Origin: Neelides folsomi
Taxonomy: Eukaryota; Arthropoda; Collembola; Neelipleona; Neelidae
DNA length: 30,037 nucleotides
Reading direction: 5' to 3'
Assembly (NCBI GenBank): GCA_034687125.1
Contig: JAQGBZ010000577.1
Span: 1-30,037, forward strand
Position numbers and translations under genes: made by a program. Of this stretch, positions 11,601-22,261 are shown one piece after another. Below the pieces are notes generated by a model. It did not search any database. It was not told the DNA's origin and was given only the letters and a program-made list of their open reading frames with translations. The first letter of the stretch is position 1. Each line of letters starts with the position of its first letter.

Positions 11601-14600
11601 ATTCTTAAAGGAGCATTGGCCTGCATTGGAGAAGAAAGTGAGCTGGATTTGGTAAGTGTTGTGATCTTCTCTAATATTTAATAAGATCGAAAATGTGCGG
11701 AAAGGTGCAGAAAGGAAGGGGGAAAGGAATTTGAAAGAGAGTGGGTGAAGTTTGAAATCCGTCGTGGTTTCTGGACGTCAAAAGCTCCTTCACTTATCTC
11801 ATCTTTGGGGTCTAATAGCGGGAGAGGAAGAGTTGTGATGTGGAGAGACAGACCAACTTCCGCCGCACGAAATAAAATATCCGTCTTACATGGAAGACTG
11901 TCAGAAGTGTCATAGAGGAACTTTCACACTCTCAGCTTATTCCTTCCGCATCACGCCATCAAAACATTTTGATAATCCCGTTCTCCAAATAACACTTTTT
12001 TCATAACCTAATCCCATTTACCGCTTCACTACTAATCACTGCGCACTTTTTAGTTATATGCCAAATACTAAATATTCTACCAAATACTATAAATATAATA
12101 TTTTTATTTAACTAAATACTTTATTTAAGATTATTTTACTTCGCTAGTTTAATAAAATATCAAATTGATATGATTTTATAGTAGAAAAAATAAAAATTTA
12201 GAAAATCCTTGAAATATCGTTGAAATTGGATGTTTGTAATAGAGCTAAAGATATACCAATTAGAGTAATTAGTAAATTATAGAGGAAACGTCTTTGGGGA
12301 GAATTGATCAATAAATATAAAGTAAGACGAATCCTGCCAATTACTCCCGACATTATTGGAGCATTTGATAAATGAAGAGTTATGAAGATTGATAAATATA
12401 TTTAGTCCAGATTGAGTTTAATTATCCCGATAGTTCTCTCTACGTATTTAAGGGGAAGGATCGTAAATGAAGAGGGGATTAAAAGTGTCTTCATATTTCG
12501 CAATTTGTTTGTGGGTGTCAGGAAGTCCGTGTAAGGTTTCTTCCCTCAGATGGTTTCTAAAAGCGGAGAGTGACAGGGCCGAGTTTGGGGAAAGTTCCTT
12601 CTTTTAAGAATTCCACGAGTGTCTTGAAAGCAATTAAACGTCGTGGAGATTTTTCATGTCACTCTTTCCGCCCTCATCAATATGACCGACGCGACCTGCC
12701 GCTCCCCCAACGTTACTCATATTTTCTTTCAATCTACATAAGCCTTTCTCAGTCTCACCTTATGAATTTTTAATATGACAATAACATTGGCCCTTCTTCT
12801 CACTTTAATTAATCTTAGCAAACATAAAGGTCATCTAACTATTAAATCATAAAAATTAAATCTCACAAGTTAAGTTACATGTTTTATATTCTAACCTAGA
12901 CTAACCTAACCAAGGAAAATTAACCTAACTATTTATTAATACAGTGTACATGGTTCAAAAGTTAATTACTTTTATTTTTAAAGGGACCTACATATGTAAC
13001 AATACTTTAGAATAAAGAATGCAATGAAAGTAATGAAACCAACAAGTGAATTTATTTATGTTTATACATTAGTTCATTTACTGTAAATAGTCCCATAAGC
13101 ATTGTATCTATTAATGGTGTTTAAAGTTGGTTGATATAGGGAATAGACATTGAGTTTATCGAGTGGGAAGGTGAAAGTCGTGAATGAGTAAATGAATAGC
13201 TAATAATGTCCCTATCCTTCTATTGATGGTTCAGTGGTTGGAGGAACTAATGATGTACACACAAGGGATGGATGGAGTTGGAGGTTCCTCTGTTTGATTT
13301 CCCCCCCTTTGCGGTCCTTTGGGATAATTAACTCGGGAATGGAGAGACCTCGCTGTTTAAATTTTCCTAGCTCAATTACACTCACTTCAATCCCATTTAC
13401 TTCCGAATGAAAAAATGGGATCTCTTGAACACGTTCGAAGAATCCTTCCTTACATGGAGACATCCGAGAGATAAATTGCTTCTCCACGCTGCTCCCCTTT
13501 TATTCAACCCCTATGCGTCTTCATATCACACCAATACACATATACTCTAACTAACTAACCTAACATAACTATATATATATATGTATATAATACGTAAACG
13601 TACAATACATTTTATATTATTGCGTAAGGATATAATATTGGACTTTTACGGTAACGTTTACGCTTCCACTTAAAAGAGTAAAGTGGTATATATTGTATAT
13701 AAGGTGAGTACCGGAGAGCATTGGAATATGGGGGATGAAAGTAGGTGGAGAAAATGGACGTTTCTTTTCTCCCTCCCCTTTTAATTCAATACGGAACTCA
13801 ATCCGCCCAAACTTCCTACGCGAAACTCCACCGGATTCAATAACACTTTTATTAGCTAATCCAACCTTCCCAGTCTCTAAGTTGACAAAAGTTTTTGTTC
13901 AAATTTTAATCATGCTATGTCTCCCCTTTTTATACTCACCTATGTCAAAGTCTTCTAAGATGTCGATGTTCCGCGTTTGTCGACCTGGAATCAGAAAAAG
14001 GAAATAATTAACTTTAATGACAAACTAATATAATTAAATTAAATACTTACAAATAAATTATTTATGTACTTACAAATTAAATAATAATTTTATTAATTAA
14101 TTAGATTGGATTTTAGTAAGATTAATTTTTTGTTGATTTGTTATTTTTATTGGACATTTTTGACAAAAGACTGGGAATCAATTTTGTTTAAATTAATTAT
14201 GTGAAACATTGAGAATTTGGGAAACAAAAGTTTTTTGAAGGGTTGATGAAAGTGAGGGGTTGAGAAAAAGGCTGTAAAATATTTAAACGGCTTTTCATTC
14301 CTTCCCTCCACTCATTTTTCACATGAGGCAATTGAGAAGTTGTTTCATGATTTATGCACTTTACAAATCCCCCTTACTTATCTCGATTAGTTTTGGAATT
14401 AAGGAGAATTTTAATTGATGGATTAACTTACTTTTACCTTACGTTTGTGTTTATAAATGCTATACATACAGAATAACTATGAAAGGTTTCCATTCAAGTA
14501 TTTTCTTTACAATTCCCAATAACATCATGTGAAAATATCTATGGTATATTATAAAATATCTTTTTTCAAGTCATGCAATTAATAATTTTTATAATATAAG

Positions 14601-17600
14601 AATAAATATAAAATGTACAATTACAATCGTCACATTTAATTGTAGCAAATAATTATAATTAGTTAGCGTTTAAAGTTTTTTTTAATTTAATTTTTAGCAA
14701 GTTCTCGAATTCTGATATGCAGCATGACAATGTATGTACAGGTATATTAGTGTCTCCCAAGTTGTTTATAGTAGATATAGTGTAATAAATCTGTGTATGT
14801 ATAATATTTATAACTGCAAATATTCGATGGATGATATACTGAAAAGAAATGGAATCCTTATTTGCATTGAATGGATTATAAAAGTAATAGAGGGTTTAAT
14901 CCATGACAAAATATATTTCTAAAATACCCTATTTGAGGTTAAAATAAAATTGTTGGAAATGGCATTATTAAACTTAATCGCGTTAAAATTATCTTTTGCC
15001 GAAGCATATTTTTAATTCATATAAAGAAGAGTAATCATGGCCCATGAGACTGAAAAACATGAAAAATCTTTTTTCTTCTACTAGCATTTTTAATTAATAA
15101 TTATTTAATACAATAATAATATATATATATATATGATCTGGGTTTAATGCAAAAATGAATTATTAATAAAAATAGTAATTTTTAAGAGATTTCATTTTAT
15201 ATTTGTGTGTTTTAATGATATAACGTCGTTATTAAATTGCAAAACTCGTCATTTATAGTGAATATTAAGATTAAAATGAAGGTTTGAAAAATGTATTTAA
15301 AGTGTTGGACGTTTTGGAATTCAGTTGAGATTTTTAAGGTTAGAATGAATGGTTTAGTCGAAGTCCATGGGATGTTTTACTTTGTTTTATACAATAGCAC
15401 CCGGTTCGTTGAGTCAAGGTAATGTTGTGTGAAATCGAGTTAAAAGTAGTTTGTAATACAACGCTACCTTCCCTCATACCTTAAAAACCCTCATAAAAAC
15501 TCCGGATGATAAATTACCAAATTTCCTCTACAAGTTCTCAAACACAAATTCACGTCTTTTTAAATCACTTAATAAAACAGAATCTTGATCATTTGAATAA
15601 TTAAAATTAAAAGATTTATACTCCACTAATAATACTTTATACTGCATATAATATAATTAATGTAATTAACCCAAAGCACTTATTATCACTTAAACAGTTA
15701 TTTAACTTAACGTTAGTTCTCCACTAAATAATTAAATCTTATAACAAAAATAATAAACAAAGTAAAAATTATAAAATTTTCAAAGATTTTTTCTCCTTGG
15801 ATCATTTTTCATTATAAGATCTTTTTGATTTTTTTCATAAAGCAATGCGGGGAATCCATCATAAGAGTGAGATGGGAAACCGAACACGTTTCCACAATTT
15901 GTCTCGAAAATCTCAAATTTTCCAAATCTTGACAATGAAAATCCTTAAGTGTGGAGGAGAATTGGGTGGGGGGAAGTTATAGGAAATCTCCTTGTGCCTT
16001 CTCCCCCTTTCAACTCAAAATTCAAAAGAGTTCTCATCTCCCTCATTACATACACTCCTTTCCTATTACTCCAAATCTCGCATCATAATTTGGGAAGGCG
16101 ATAAGTGTATGTGTAGTAATCCATAGCAATTTTCACCCAACCACCCAATCTTATCTTTTACCATTAAAAATTCAAAAATTCACACTTCCATTCATTCCAT
16201 TATCAATTGTCACCAATAACCATATATTAATATAATACTCTCCTCATTCGCATAATCTACTCTTTTATTCATTAAATTCATTATTTATACATATAAGCCT
16301 AGATTATGCGAAGGAGTTATAAAGAATAAGTATATCTATATATTAAGGAATTCAATATGTAAAAATGTCTTAAATCTACATTAAAAACCTATGTATAAAA
16401 TCTACATTTGTAATTTACATATCTCGGATATAAAAAAAGCTAAAGATTTTTGTGAAAAACGAAAAAATTTAGAATTTGGATGTAAATGAGTGTAATGTTT
16501 AATACCTTGGTAAAAAGGATAGGAAATTCGTTGAGTCGGACTGAGCCTTGGGATGAAGATTTTAAGAGTGGGGGAAAATGAAGAGGAAATAAGGGAGAAA
16601 TAATATGAGGAATCATCATGAATCTTGGCGAGTGGAGAAGAATTTCTCACTAATGTCCGACAGTCTCGGCTTTAACTACGTCTTAATTTTTGAATTTATC
16701 GAGCGATAAATTTGTTGAAATGGGATTTTTTCGCCCGCCTTGTTCAAGTAAGTGAGTCTTCTTCTTCTTCGCCCAATCCAACCCAAACTCACCGTCCGTC
16801 CCTCATCAAATCAAAGTGAGAAATTAGAAAGCGGAGGGGAAAGTGAGAAGAAACTAATGAAAATAAACATCATTTTTCTCTCGCACAAAACATGATGACT
16901 CACTCCGTTAAACCCCCGCGATCATAAATACGTAAACATAAGAGAGTCACGTTCACGCTCAACACACGTTCACACATTATTTATTTCTCTTTTAATCCTT
17001 CACGCTCTTTACCTTCCTTTTACTCTTTTGTACAGAACAAAAGTTAAACAAAAATTTAATTGACCAATTAATTAATTATTTTATATTAATAATTTAATTT
17101 CCTCTTTACCTATACACTAATGTACATATATTTATAATACCATCTTATCTGTTAATTGTAAAATTAATTTATTTAATTTCAGATTAACTTTAAATTTGTA
17201 AAATTTACATTTTTGAATTTCGCGCTTTTTTAGTTTAACTATTTTAGTCGTGAAGTTAAAGATTTTTTTGATTGAAATTTAGGTTGGATTTGTTCGGTTC
17301 TTTTTCGTCTCCACCCATTTCCCGTACGTTCCAAGATAAAAAAAACTCGTCATCCCCAAACTGTTTTTCTCCCAAGTTGTGAGTTTATTACTTGTTTTCG
17401 CCTACAGCTCTGAAAGTCCAGCTGAGGACCGTCCGGTTTCCAAATTTTCAAAAACCTCCAACGTCAGACCATGTAAATCATCGGCAGTTGGCCAAAAAAC
17501 GCACCATTTGCCCTTCACCATTCCAAAATTGTTATTTTATTTAATCCCTGCTTTAAAACAGTATTTATATCTTTATCTTAAGAAAAAAAAACGAATAAAA

Positions 17601-18684
17601 ATGAAAATGCGAAAGTGCGAAAATGTGAAATTCTGATTTTTGGATATTTTGATTAATTAAGTTTTGAATTCCATTTTTAAAATTTTTTGAGTTGATTTTT
17701 GATTTTGAAAAATGACAAATGAGGAAGTGGGTTAAAATATTAAGAGTAAAGTGGGCAATTTTTCTTTTATTTTCAAATGGAATAAAAAACTTGGCACAAA
17801 CTCCATTTTTATTCATCGTTTCAACTCCTTCTACCATTGGAAAAGGAAACGCGTCAATTTTAGTTAGAAAGTGATAAAAGTTATTGTCAGACACTTAAAT
17901 ATATATTTGAGATCCACTTTATATTATTTATATATAAAATGTGTCTTTCAGTCTTTCTCCCTTACGTGCTGATAGTATTAGATTCTTGTATTGGATTCTT
18001 GTATTAGATTCTTGTATGTTAGATGAATGTGTGAGATGAAGTGAGGGAAGTGGGAGATATGGTTTAGTGATTAATTAGAGAGTATTATTGGTGTAGAAGC
18101 ATGGGGGAGTTGGGATGAGATTTCCAGTAATGGAAATATGAGGAGGAGGAAAAGAGATCTGGAAATAAAAGCATTTACAAGATGCGAGCACTTTTGACAG
18201 CTCGCCCATCCACAACAACTTCCCCATCAAAACACATTTCTTCGATACATTTCCCCTACTTATTTACAATTTCTGAGTCAAACCTATAATCCTTTACTCA
18301 TTCACTTCCTTAACAAACTCACATTTTCTTTTTTCAACTTCCGAATAAATATAAAAGTACTCATTCGGAATGAGCGGATTTTAATTATGAATTAAAATTC
18401 ACTTAAAATCGCAAATTAAAATCTAATTAAAATCAACTATAGTTATGAAACTATCAAGAATCGTCATATTGTAATCTATATATTAAAAAATGTTGATACA
18501 TGCAAATACTTTATACACATGATAAATGTATTACTGTATATGGTACATATGATATATTAGAGGAAAATATGTTGTTTACTTACCAAAGCATATTGCAATT
18601 TCGAATATGAGATAAAGGCAGAAAAAATGGTAAGCCCCGGCATGGGTATATTTCCCTATTGGCATCTTCACCTTCATTGGAACT
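8487..18684 (-). CDS. DIP-family immunoglobulin cell-surface receptor, 5' eight coding exons (partial)
   Basis: Dpr-interacting proteins are extracellular Ig-domain neuronal recognition molecules, normally with three Ig domains and membrane-anchored; they pair with Dpr proteins during synapse and circuit formation. Joining exons on minus at 18677-18584, 13984-13940, 11427-11383, 11306-11248, 10965-10852, 9439-9385, 9201-9163 and 8642-8487 gives one open frame of 202 residues plus one base, with phases agreeing at all seven junctions. Visible features: a hydrophobic leader (about residues 18-31); Ig1 with Cys72, Trp84 (VAWVRVDTQTILTIH), ITRNPRI, DRGWYMCQINTDPM (Cys133) and GYLEVVVPP; Ig2 first half with EGSNVTMYCKAKG (Cys176) and PEPYVMWRRE (Trp188). 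Sequons are at Asn59 and Asn171. VAWVRVDTQTIL marks a DIP rather than a Dpr. The rest of Ig2, Ig3 and the anchor are missing, so the gene runs off the left edge. The subtype cannot be assigned. Confidence 0.93.
9163..9201 (-). CDS. DIP microexon 7 (39 nt, end of Ig1)
   Basis: Acceptor TGTTTGTAG, donor TGTGG|GTAAGT. It completes Asp138 and encodes PMRSLMGYLEVV, the G strand of Ig1. It is very small but supplies exactly the segment missing between exons 6 and 8, in phase. Confidence 0.93.
9314..9385. repeat. Short imperfect tandem repeat, GTTAATTTAATTGTTAA-like
   Basis: There are four imperfect copies of an AAGGTTAATTTAATYRTT motif starting near 9313, 9336, 9353 and 9372, with spacings of about 17-23 bp. 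The last copy abuts the splice donor of DIP exon 6. Confidence 0.5.
9385..9439 (-). CDS. DIP exon 6 (55 nt, second cysteine of Ig1)
   Basis: Acceptor CAAATTGTAG, donor ACAG|GTAAAT. It encodes IKATHEADRGWYMCQINT, with the D-x-G-x-Y-x-C motif of the F strand (Cys133). Confidence 0.95.
10591..10670. repeat. Imperfect 28-30-bp tandem repeat, about 2.7 copies
   Basis: Copies begin CAGAATATAGTATC at 10591, CAGAATATAGTTTC at 10621 and CATAATATAGTCTC at 10649, each followed by an AATAA...TACAAT tail. The repeat lies within a DIP intron. Confidence 0.55.
10852..10965 (-). CDS. DIP exon 5 (114 nt, core of Ig1)
   Basis: Acceptor TTTTTGTAG, donor CCAA|GTGAGT, phase 0 at both ends. It encodes VAWVRVDTQTILTIH and then VITRNPRITLAHSDHRSWFL, the most diagnostic DIP segment, including the core Trp84. 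Confidence 0.95.
11248..11306 (-). CDS. DIP exon 4 (59 nt, first cysteine of Ig1)
   Basis: Acceptor TTCAATTTTAG, donor TAAA|GTAAGT. It encodes TIGKDALLPCVVDNLHSYK, carrying the B-strand cysteine (Cys72). Past the donor the frame runs into intron. Confidence 0.92.
11383..11427 (-). CDS. DIP exon 3 (45 nt, entry to Ig1)
   Basis: Acceptor AATTTTTTTAG, donor CACAG|GTAAG. It encodes SSLPRFSQPIPNVT, the conserved P-x-F...PIPNVTV lead-in of DIP Ig1, with an N-glycosylation sequon (Asn59). Only 76 nt of intron separate it from the next exon. Confidence 0.9.
13940..13984 (-). CDS. DIP exon 2 (45 nt, linker after signal peptide)
   Basis: It lies between acceptor TTTCTGATTCCAG and donor ATAG|GTGAGT and encodes RQTRNIDILEDFDI, an acidic linker typical of the stretch between signal peptide and Ig1. 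Only one of the three frames is open, and it is the one that matches the phases of both neighbours. Confidence 0.8.
17975..18013. repeat. 13-bp tandem repeat, three copies
   Basis: GTATTAGATTCTT, GTATTGGATTCTT and GTATTAGATTCTT are head to tail with one mismatch, followed by a degenerate GTATGTTAGATG. The repeat lies in the first visible DIP intron. Confidence 0.8.
18584..18684 (-). CDS. DIP exon 1 of the visible set: 5'UTR tail, start codon, signal sequence
   Basis: It follows the acceptor TTTTTTTAATAG and has seven untranslated bases before ATG at 18677-18675. It encodes 31 residues (MKVKMPIG... then HFFCLYLIFEIAICF) and ends TTTG|GTAAGT in phase 1. The hydrophobic run at residues 18-31 is the expected secretion signal. 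The acceptor just before the ATG means at least one upstream 5'UTR exon exists, which I could not place. Confidence 0.82.
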
Positions 18685-19311
18685 CTATTAAAAAAATCTC
18701 ACAAATCACAATAGGAAACTTTTTAATTTAAATGTTGGAATTGGAATCCCCGATTTGGATTTTGGGGTAAATTGGAATTAAATGGATTTTATAGGAATTT
18801 GGAAGAAAAACAATAGTTTATTCTCATTTTGGAATCTTGGAATTAATGTTTAGTTAAACACAGTTAAGACAGGAATGTTGTTAGGATTTAAAATTTAAAG
18901 TTAATTTAGTAGAATTGGAAGTAAATTGAAGATGTTTGTTGGGTATTTGACTTTTTTGAGATGGTGAAAGTTGTAGGAAGGGGAGAAGCTGCTTTCCACC
19001 CCAAGTTGTGAATCCGAGTGATTCGCCCTCCGATTCTCGATATCTTTCCCAGGGACAAACCCCTGCGCCGAACATCTCAACTTTATTCAACCAATTCACA
19101 TTTTAATCTTATCACACATGGGGAAAAAGATAATGTTAGAATTAAAAAAATAAAAATTACCTTATATACATATTAAAGATTACTTCTGTATTAAGATATA
19201 TTTCTGTATTATATTTATTATGAATTGGTTCAATAATTCCGGATACTTATAATACCTTTAATTAATAAATAATAAATATTTTCGCAAATTTATTTATAAG
19301 CTAAAATAAGC

Positions 19312-19397
19312 TTATTTATAAAGTTATTGGGTATTAAGCTCATTATAAGATTATTTATAAAGTTATTGGATAGTAAGCTCATTATAAGATTATTTAT
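19312..19397. repeat. 39-bp tandem repeat, about 2.2 copies
   Basis: TTATTTATAAAGTTATTGG begins at 19312 and again at 19351, and TTATTTAT at 19390, an exact 39-bp period. The second half of each unit reads TAAGCTCATTATAAGA. Only a few bases differ between the copies (GGGTATTAAG versus GGATAGTAAG). Confidence 0.85.
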
Positions 19398-19733
19398 TCT
19401 AACAATAAGTTTGTAGATTTAAATTTAGTTTTACTTATAAATATTAGCCCCGTTGTATTTTTATAATTTATTTATTGTGTCGCATATTTTCCTTTTAACA
19501 GCACGAGAATGGTCTTAAGAAATATGTCCATTATTATTTTATAATTATTTAAATTATTAAATAACTAGAAAAATTAATAAATATGAACTAGAAAATGAAA
19601 CTTAAAACATGTTTCTTAATATAGTTAAACAAGAATTTAATAAAACTTAACCTTAAATATATTTATTGATCACACTCAAGACAATCGCAATCATACATTT
19701 GAATACCATTTTGGTTTAAACCTGGATAAACTC

Positions 19734-19777
19734 TTCTAATGTCAGTCAATATTCTACGAAATTGACTGACATTAGAA
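19734..19777. other. Perfect 17-bp inverted repeat (hairpin), 10-nt loop
   Basis: Bases 19734-19750 (TTCTAATGTCAGTCAAT) and 19761-19777 (ATTGACTGACATTAGAA) are exact reverse complements around the loop ATTCTACGAA. RNA from either strand would fold into a stable stem. It could be a small-RNA-like hairpin, a transposon remnant or a binding site for a dimeric protein. Confidence 0.8.
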
Positions 19778-20427
19778 AACAAACGAACGAAAACATAGAT
19801 TTTTTCAAGGTAATGTATACATGATATATTTGTAGTTTATGTAATTATGAATATGTATATACAATTCACATTAGAGATTAAGAAATTAAAATATGATATG
19901 TATATAAAATATTATTTTCATTCCCCTATATTATATTGTGTATTTAATTAAGAACCTGCAATTTCATAATCAAACAACATAATGTATTTATGCACTTGAA
20001 TTCCAACAAATCTGGAAATTGATGTTATATAAACTTATTAGCTAAAGTGGTTAATGTTTCTTTTTAAATAAATAATCAAATCTGTTAAACGAAAATCCTA
20101 AAAGAGAGAAGAAACATTAAATATATTTTAAGGTAATAACTTTGAGCCATTATTCAATTAAATTATCGTTCAATCATTGTAAGCGCTGCCAATTTATATA
20201 ATTTTAGAGGTCAGTAAAGATTTAAAAATAGATAAGCATTTTAAAATCCTATATAAATTCGCTATCCAATTTGGTTAAATGTTAGTGGATCTTAAAATTT
20301 AAGTAAAATTAAAATACAAATTATTATTTTTCTTTTCGAATTGAATTAAAAGTATTTTTATTGATGTTTTTATTTTATTTCTCGTTATATTTGAATAAAA
20401 TTTTAAATTAACGAAAAAATTAAAATT

Positions 20428-20477
20428 ATTCTCAAGGGTTTTAAAATAATTCTCAAAATTTTTAAATTAATTCTCAA
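20428..20477 (+). repeat. ATTCTCAA motif repeated three times at exact 21-bp spacing
   Basis: ATTCTCAA begins at 20428, 20449 and 20470 within similar A/T context (three degenerate 21-bp units). The last copy ends two bases before the receptor start codon. A 21-bp period is two helical turns, so the copies face the same side of the DNA. It is either a short tandem duplication in the 5'UTR or a regulatory array. Confidence 0.6.
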
Positions 20478-20479
20478 TA

Positions 20480-21788
20480 ATGTTTTCCGAGAAAACTATG
20501 AGCAATTTGGCATTTATTATAACATTCACATCGTTTTTTCAGTGTTTACCTTTTAAATGGGATAAAAAGAATTATAAATTTTCCAAAAAATCGTTTGTTC
20601 AATTAATCCCATTTTATTTAATATTATCTTTTTACTATATTAATAAAATAGCTTCAGTTTTTGTGTTTGCTTATAATAGTTTTCATTCAAATATGAACAA
20701 TTTTCAAATTTTCAATGGCTTATTGCATATTGCTGCCTCAAGTGTTGGAATGTCATTTTTAACAAATTATTTAAATAATTACAATTTTTACATTTCTTTC
20801 AACTCATCTGTAATATTGAACAAACGAATGAGTAATTATACAATTATATAGATCCTAATAAATAGTTTAAACTAAAATTTACTATATTTTTATTCTTTAT
20901 TAGAAATTTATTTTAAAATTAATGAAAAAACTTATAAATACAAATTAGAGAAATTGATTTTAATTGCAAAATATATTTGTCCATTTGCTCTGTTTCTTCC
21001 GATTGGACCATTAATTTACAATCATTCCGCAAATGTTTTTCAGTTTTGTTTTAATCATAATTATTTTATCATAGCTAAAATTGTTTTTGTCGTTGAATAT
21101 TTGAATTCGATAATTATGATATTAACCATACAATTTCATCTTTTTTATTTTGTTGGACTTGTATCAGTGTATTTAATAGTTTTTCGATTAGCTTTCAAGT
21201 TATAAATAAATAAAATTATACATTTTTATTACAATTTTACACAACTTGTAAAAATATTAATTATTAAAAAACTATTTTAGGATTGAGGATTTTGAAGAAT
21301 TGCAGAAATTTGACAAATTATGCAACCAAATATATTTAATCTATGTGATGATTATTCCGTTTATAAAACCAATTACAGTTCCAGCAACAGGAATGTTAAT
21401 ATTTGTAACTGTGGGAGTTACATTCATGTTAGTAAAATTTCATTCGAAAATGAAAATTTTAACGTTGATTTCATACAGCTACACTTGTGGGCTTAATTTA
21501 ATCGCTCTCATCATGGCATTTCGAATGGCTGTAATTCTCAATGACACTTGTAAGAAATATCTTAAACATTTATTTGATATTCAACAGAAACATATTTTAT
21601 CCAAATGTACAAATCGTATCAATGTGCGTCTTCTTGTGAAAGAATTGAAATATTTGAAAGCTGTAAAAAGATCGAGAAGAGAAGTCGCAGTTCCAATTGG
21701 AAATTTTTTCATTCTAAATAGAAAATACTTTAATGCAATGATGGGATTTTGTGCAGAAAATATTGCAAATTATCTCGTGTCTTTTTAA
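20480..21788 (+). CDS. Gustatory-receptor-like 7-TM chemoreceptor, complete, three exons
   Basis: This is a member of the insect gustatory receptor / 7tm_7 family, multi-pass chemoreceptor channel subunits. Exons are 20480-20831, 20904-21198 and 21281-21788, with introns of 72 and 82 nt. The first intron has strong signals (A|GTAATT ... CTTTATTAG); the second donor, GTTATA, is weak but phase-consistent. The product is 384 residues, the usual size for the family. Hydrophobic segments lie near residues 40-66, 75-96, 126-150, 163-212 (two), 230-270 and 270-300. The C-terminus has GNFFILNRKYF...NYLVSF, the family's G-x-F-x-LNR signature and final helix, but with NYLVSF instead of TYhhhhhQF. The first ATG is used; Met7 is an alternative. 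A poly(A) signal follows 72 bp after the stop. The ligand cannot be predicted. Confidence 0.85.
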
Positions 21789-21859
21789 TTCACCCTATTA
21801 CAATTTACAAAATTTAAATTTATTTATTATAAATTACATGTATGGATTTTATAATATTT

Positions 21860-21865
21860 AATAAA
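21860..21865 (+). terminator. Poly(A) signal of the receptor gene
   Basis: AATAAA lies 72 bases after the stop codon at 21786-21788 and is the first canonical signal on this strand. Confidence 0.6.
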
Positions 21866-22075
21866 TACAGGCATGTGTACCTATATAGAAGTATTTCATT
21901 TTAAGTTATTGCGTCCTAATTTATTAACTCATATTTTCATTTGTCATGGACATGTCACAACATTTTATAATACCCAATTTAAAATTTGCCTGATGATAAT
22001 CTTAGAATAAGTAATAAGTATTCATATACCAGAAATGTCTTTTCCTTCTATCGAAGGAAATAGTATACACTGGAC

Positions 22076-22261
22076 CTCGGTTAAGATCACCTCGGTTAAG
22101 ATCACCCCTCGGATAAGATCACCTTTTTCTATGTTCCCGGCATAGGTATAAGAATTGTAATGCTTTAAACCTCGGATAGTGTCACCTCGGTTAATGGCAA
22201 CTTCGGTTAAGATCACCAAATTTTTTGTTCCCTTGAAACGTCAACTACTCATAAGATCAAC
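22076..22261 (+). repeat. Reiterated CTCGGTTAAGATCACC motif, left end of the transposon
   Basis: Copies of a 16-bp motif start near 22076, 22091, 22108, 22171, 22186, 22202 and, degenerate, 22248, all in the same direction. Variants are CTCGGATAAGATCACC, CTCGGATAGTGTCACC and CTCGGTTAATGGCAAC. The outermost copy is part of the terminal inverted repeat. The repetition creates a spurious repetitive minus-strand frame. Confidence 0.85.

Larger units (their letters stand above)
9202..18583 (-). other. Introns of the DIP gene: contents
   Basis: Introns are 183 bp (9202-9384), 1412 (9440-10851), 282 (10966-11247), 76 (11307-11382), 2512 (11428-13939) and 4599 (13985-18583); a further 520-bp intron lies at 8643-9162. 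They hold AT-rich DNA, short tandem repeats near 9314-9385, 10591-10670 and 17975-18013, an (AT)n run at about 15117-15134, and GC-richer islands (about 11600-11900, 12540-12720, 13200-13500, 13740-13900, 16600-16960 and 17380-17510) with no convincing exon. None of these blocks is assigned a function. Confidence 0.6.
18685..20479. other. Intergenic / upstream stretch without a recognised gene
   Basis: It lies upstream of the DIP start codon on minus and upstream of the receptor gene on plus, so it should hold promoter or 5'UTR sequence for one or both. A GC-richer block at about 18960-19080 is the best place for a DIP 5'UTR exon, but no clean donor is visible. The repeats and the hairpin are listed separately. 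Confidence 0.5.

Noticed and set aside
11587..11658. TTATAAAG followed by a GTAAGT donor on plus, resembling a first exon
   Set aside because: No initiator, no coding continuation and no partner exon; single TATA-like and GTAAGT matches are expected by chance in 30 kb.
13212..13487. 91-codon frame on minus (MEKQFISRMSPCKEG...)
   Set aside because: It lies in a DIP intron and has no splice-consistent link to the DIP exons and no recognisable domain.
12890..13565. CCTAA-rich runs resembling arthropod telomere repeat TTAGG
   Set aside because: Only a few interrupted units, not a tandem array; not telomeric.
16711..16752. ATGGGATTTTTTCGCCCGCC followed by CAA|GTAAGTGAG, a possible first coding exon on plus
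   Set aside because: Too short to judge, no downstream exon in phase and no leader features.
22022..22219. 65-codon repetitive frame on minus (repeated VILTEV)
   Set aside because: It is produced by the reiterated motif of the transposon end; there is no transposase similarity.
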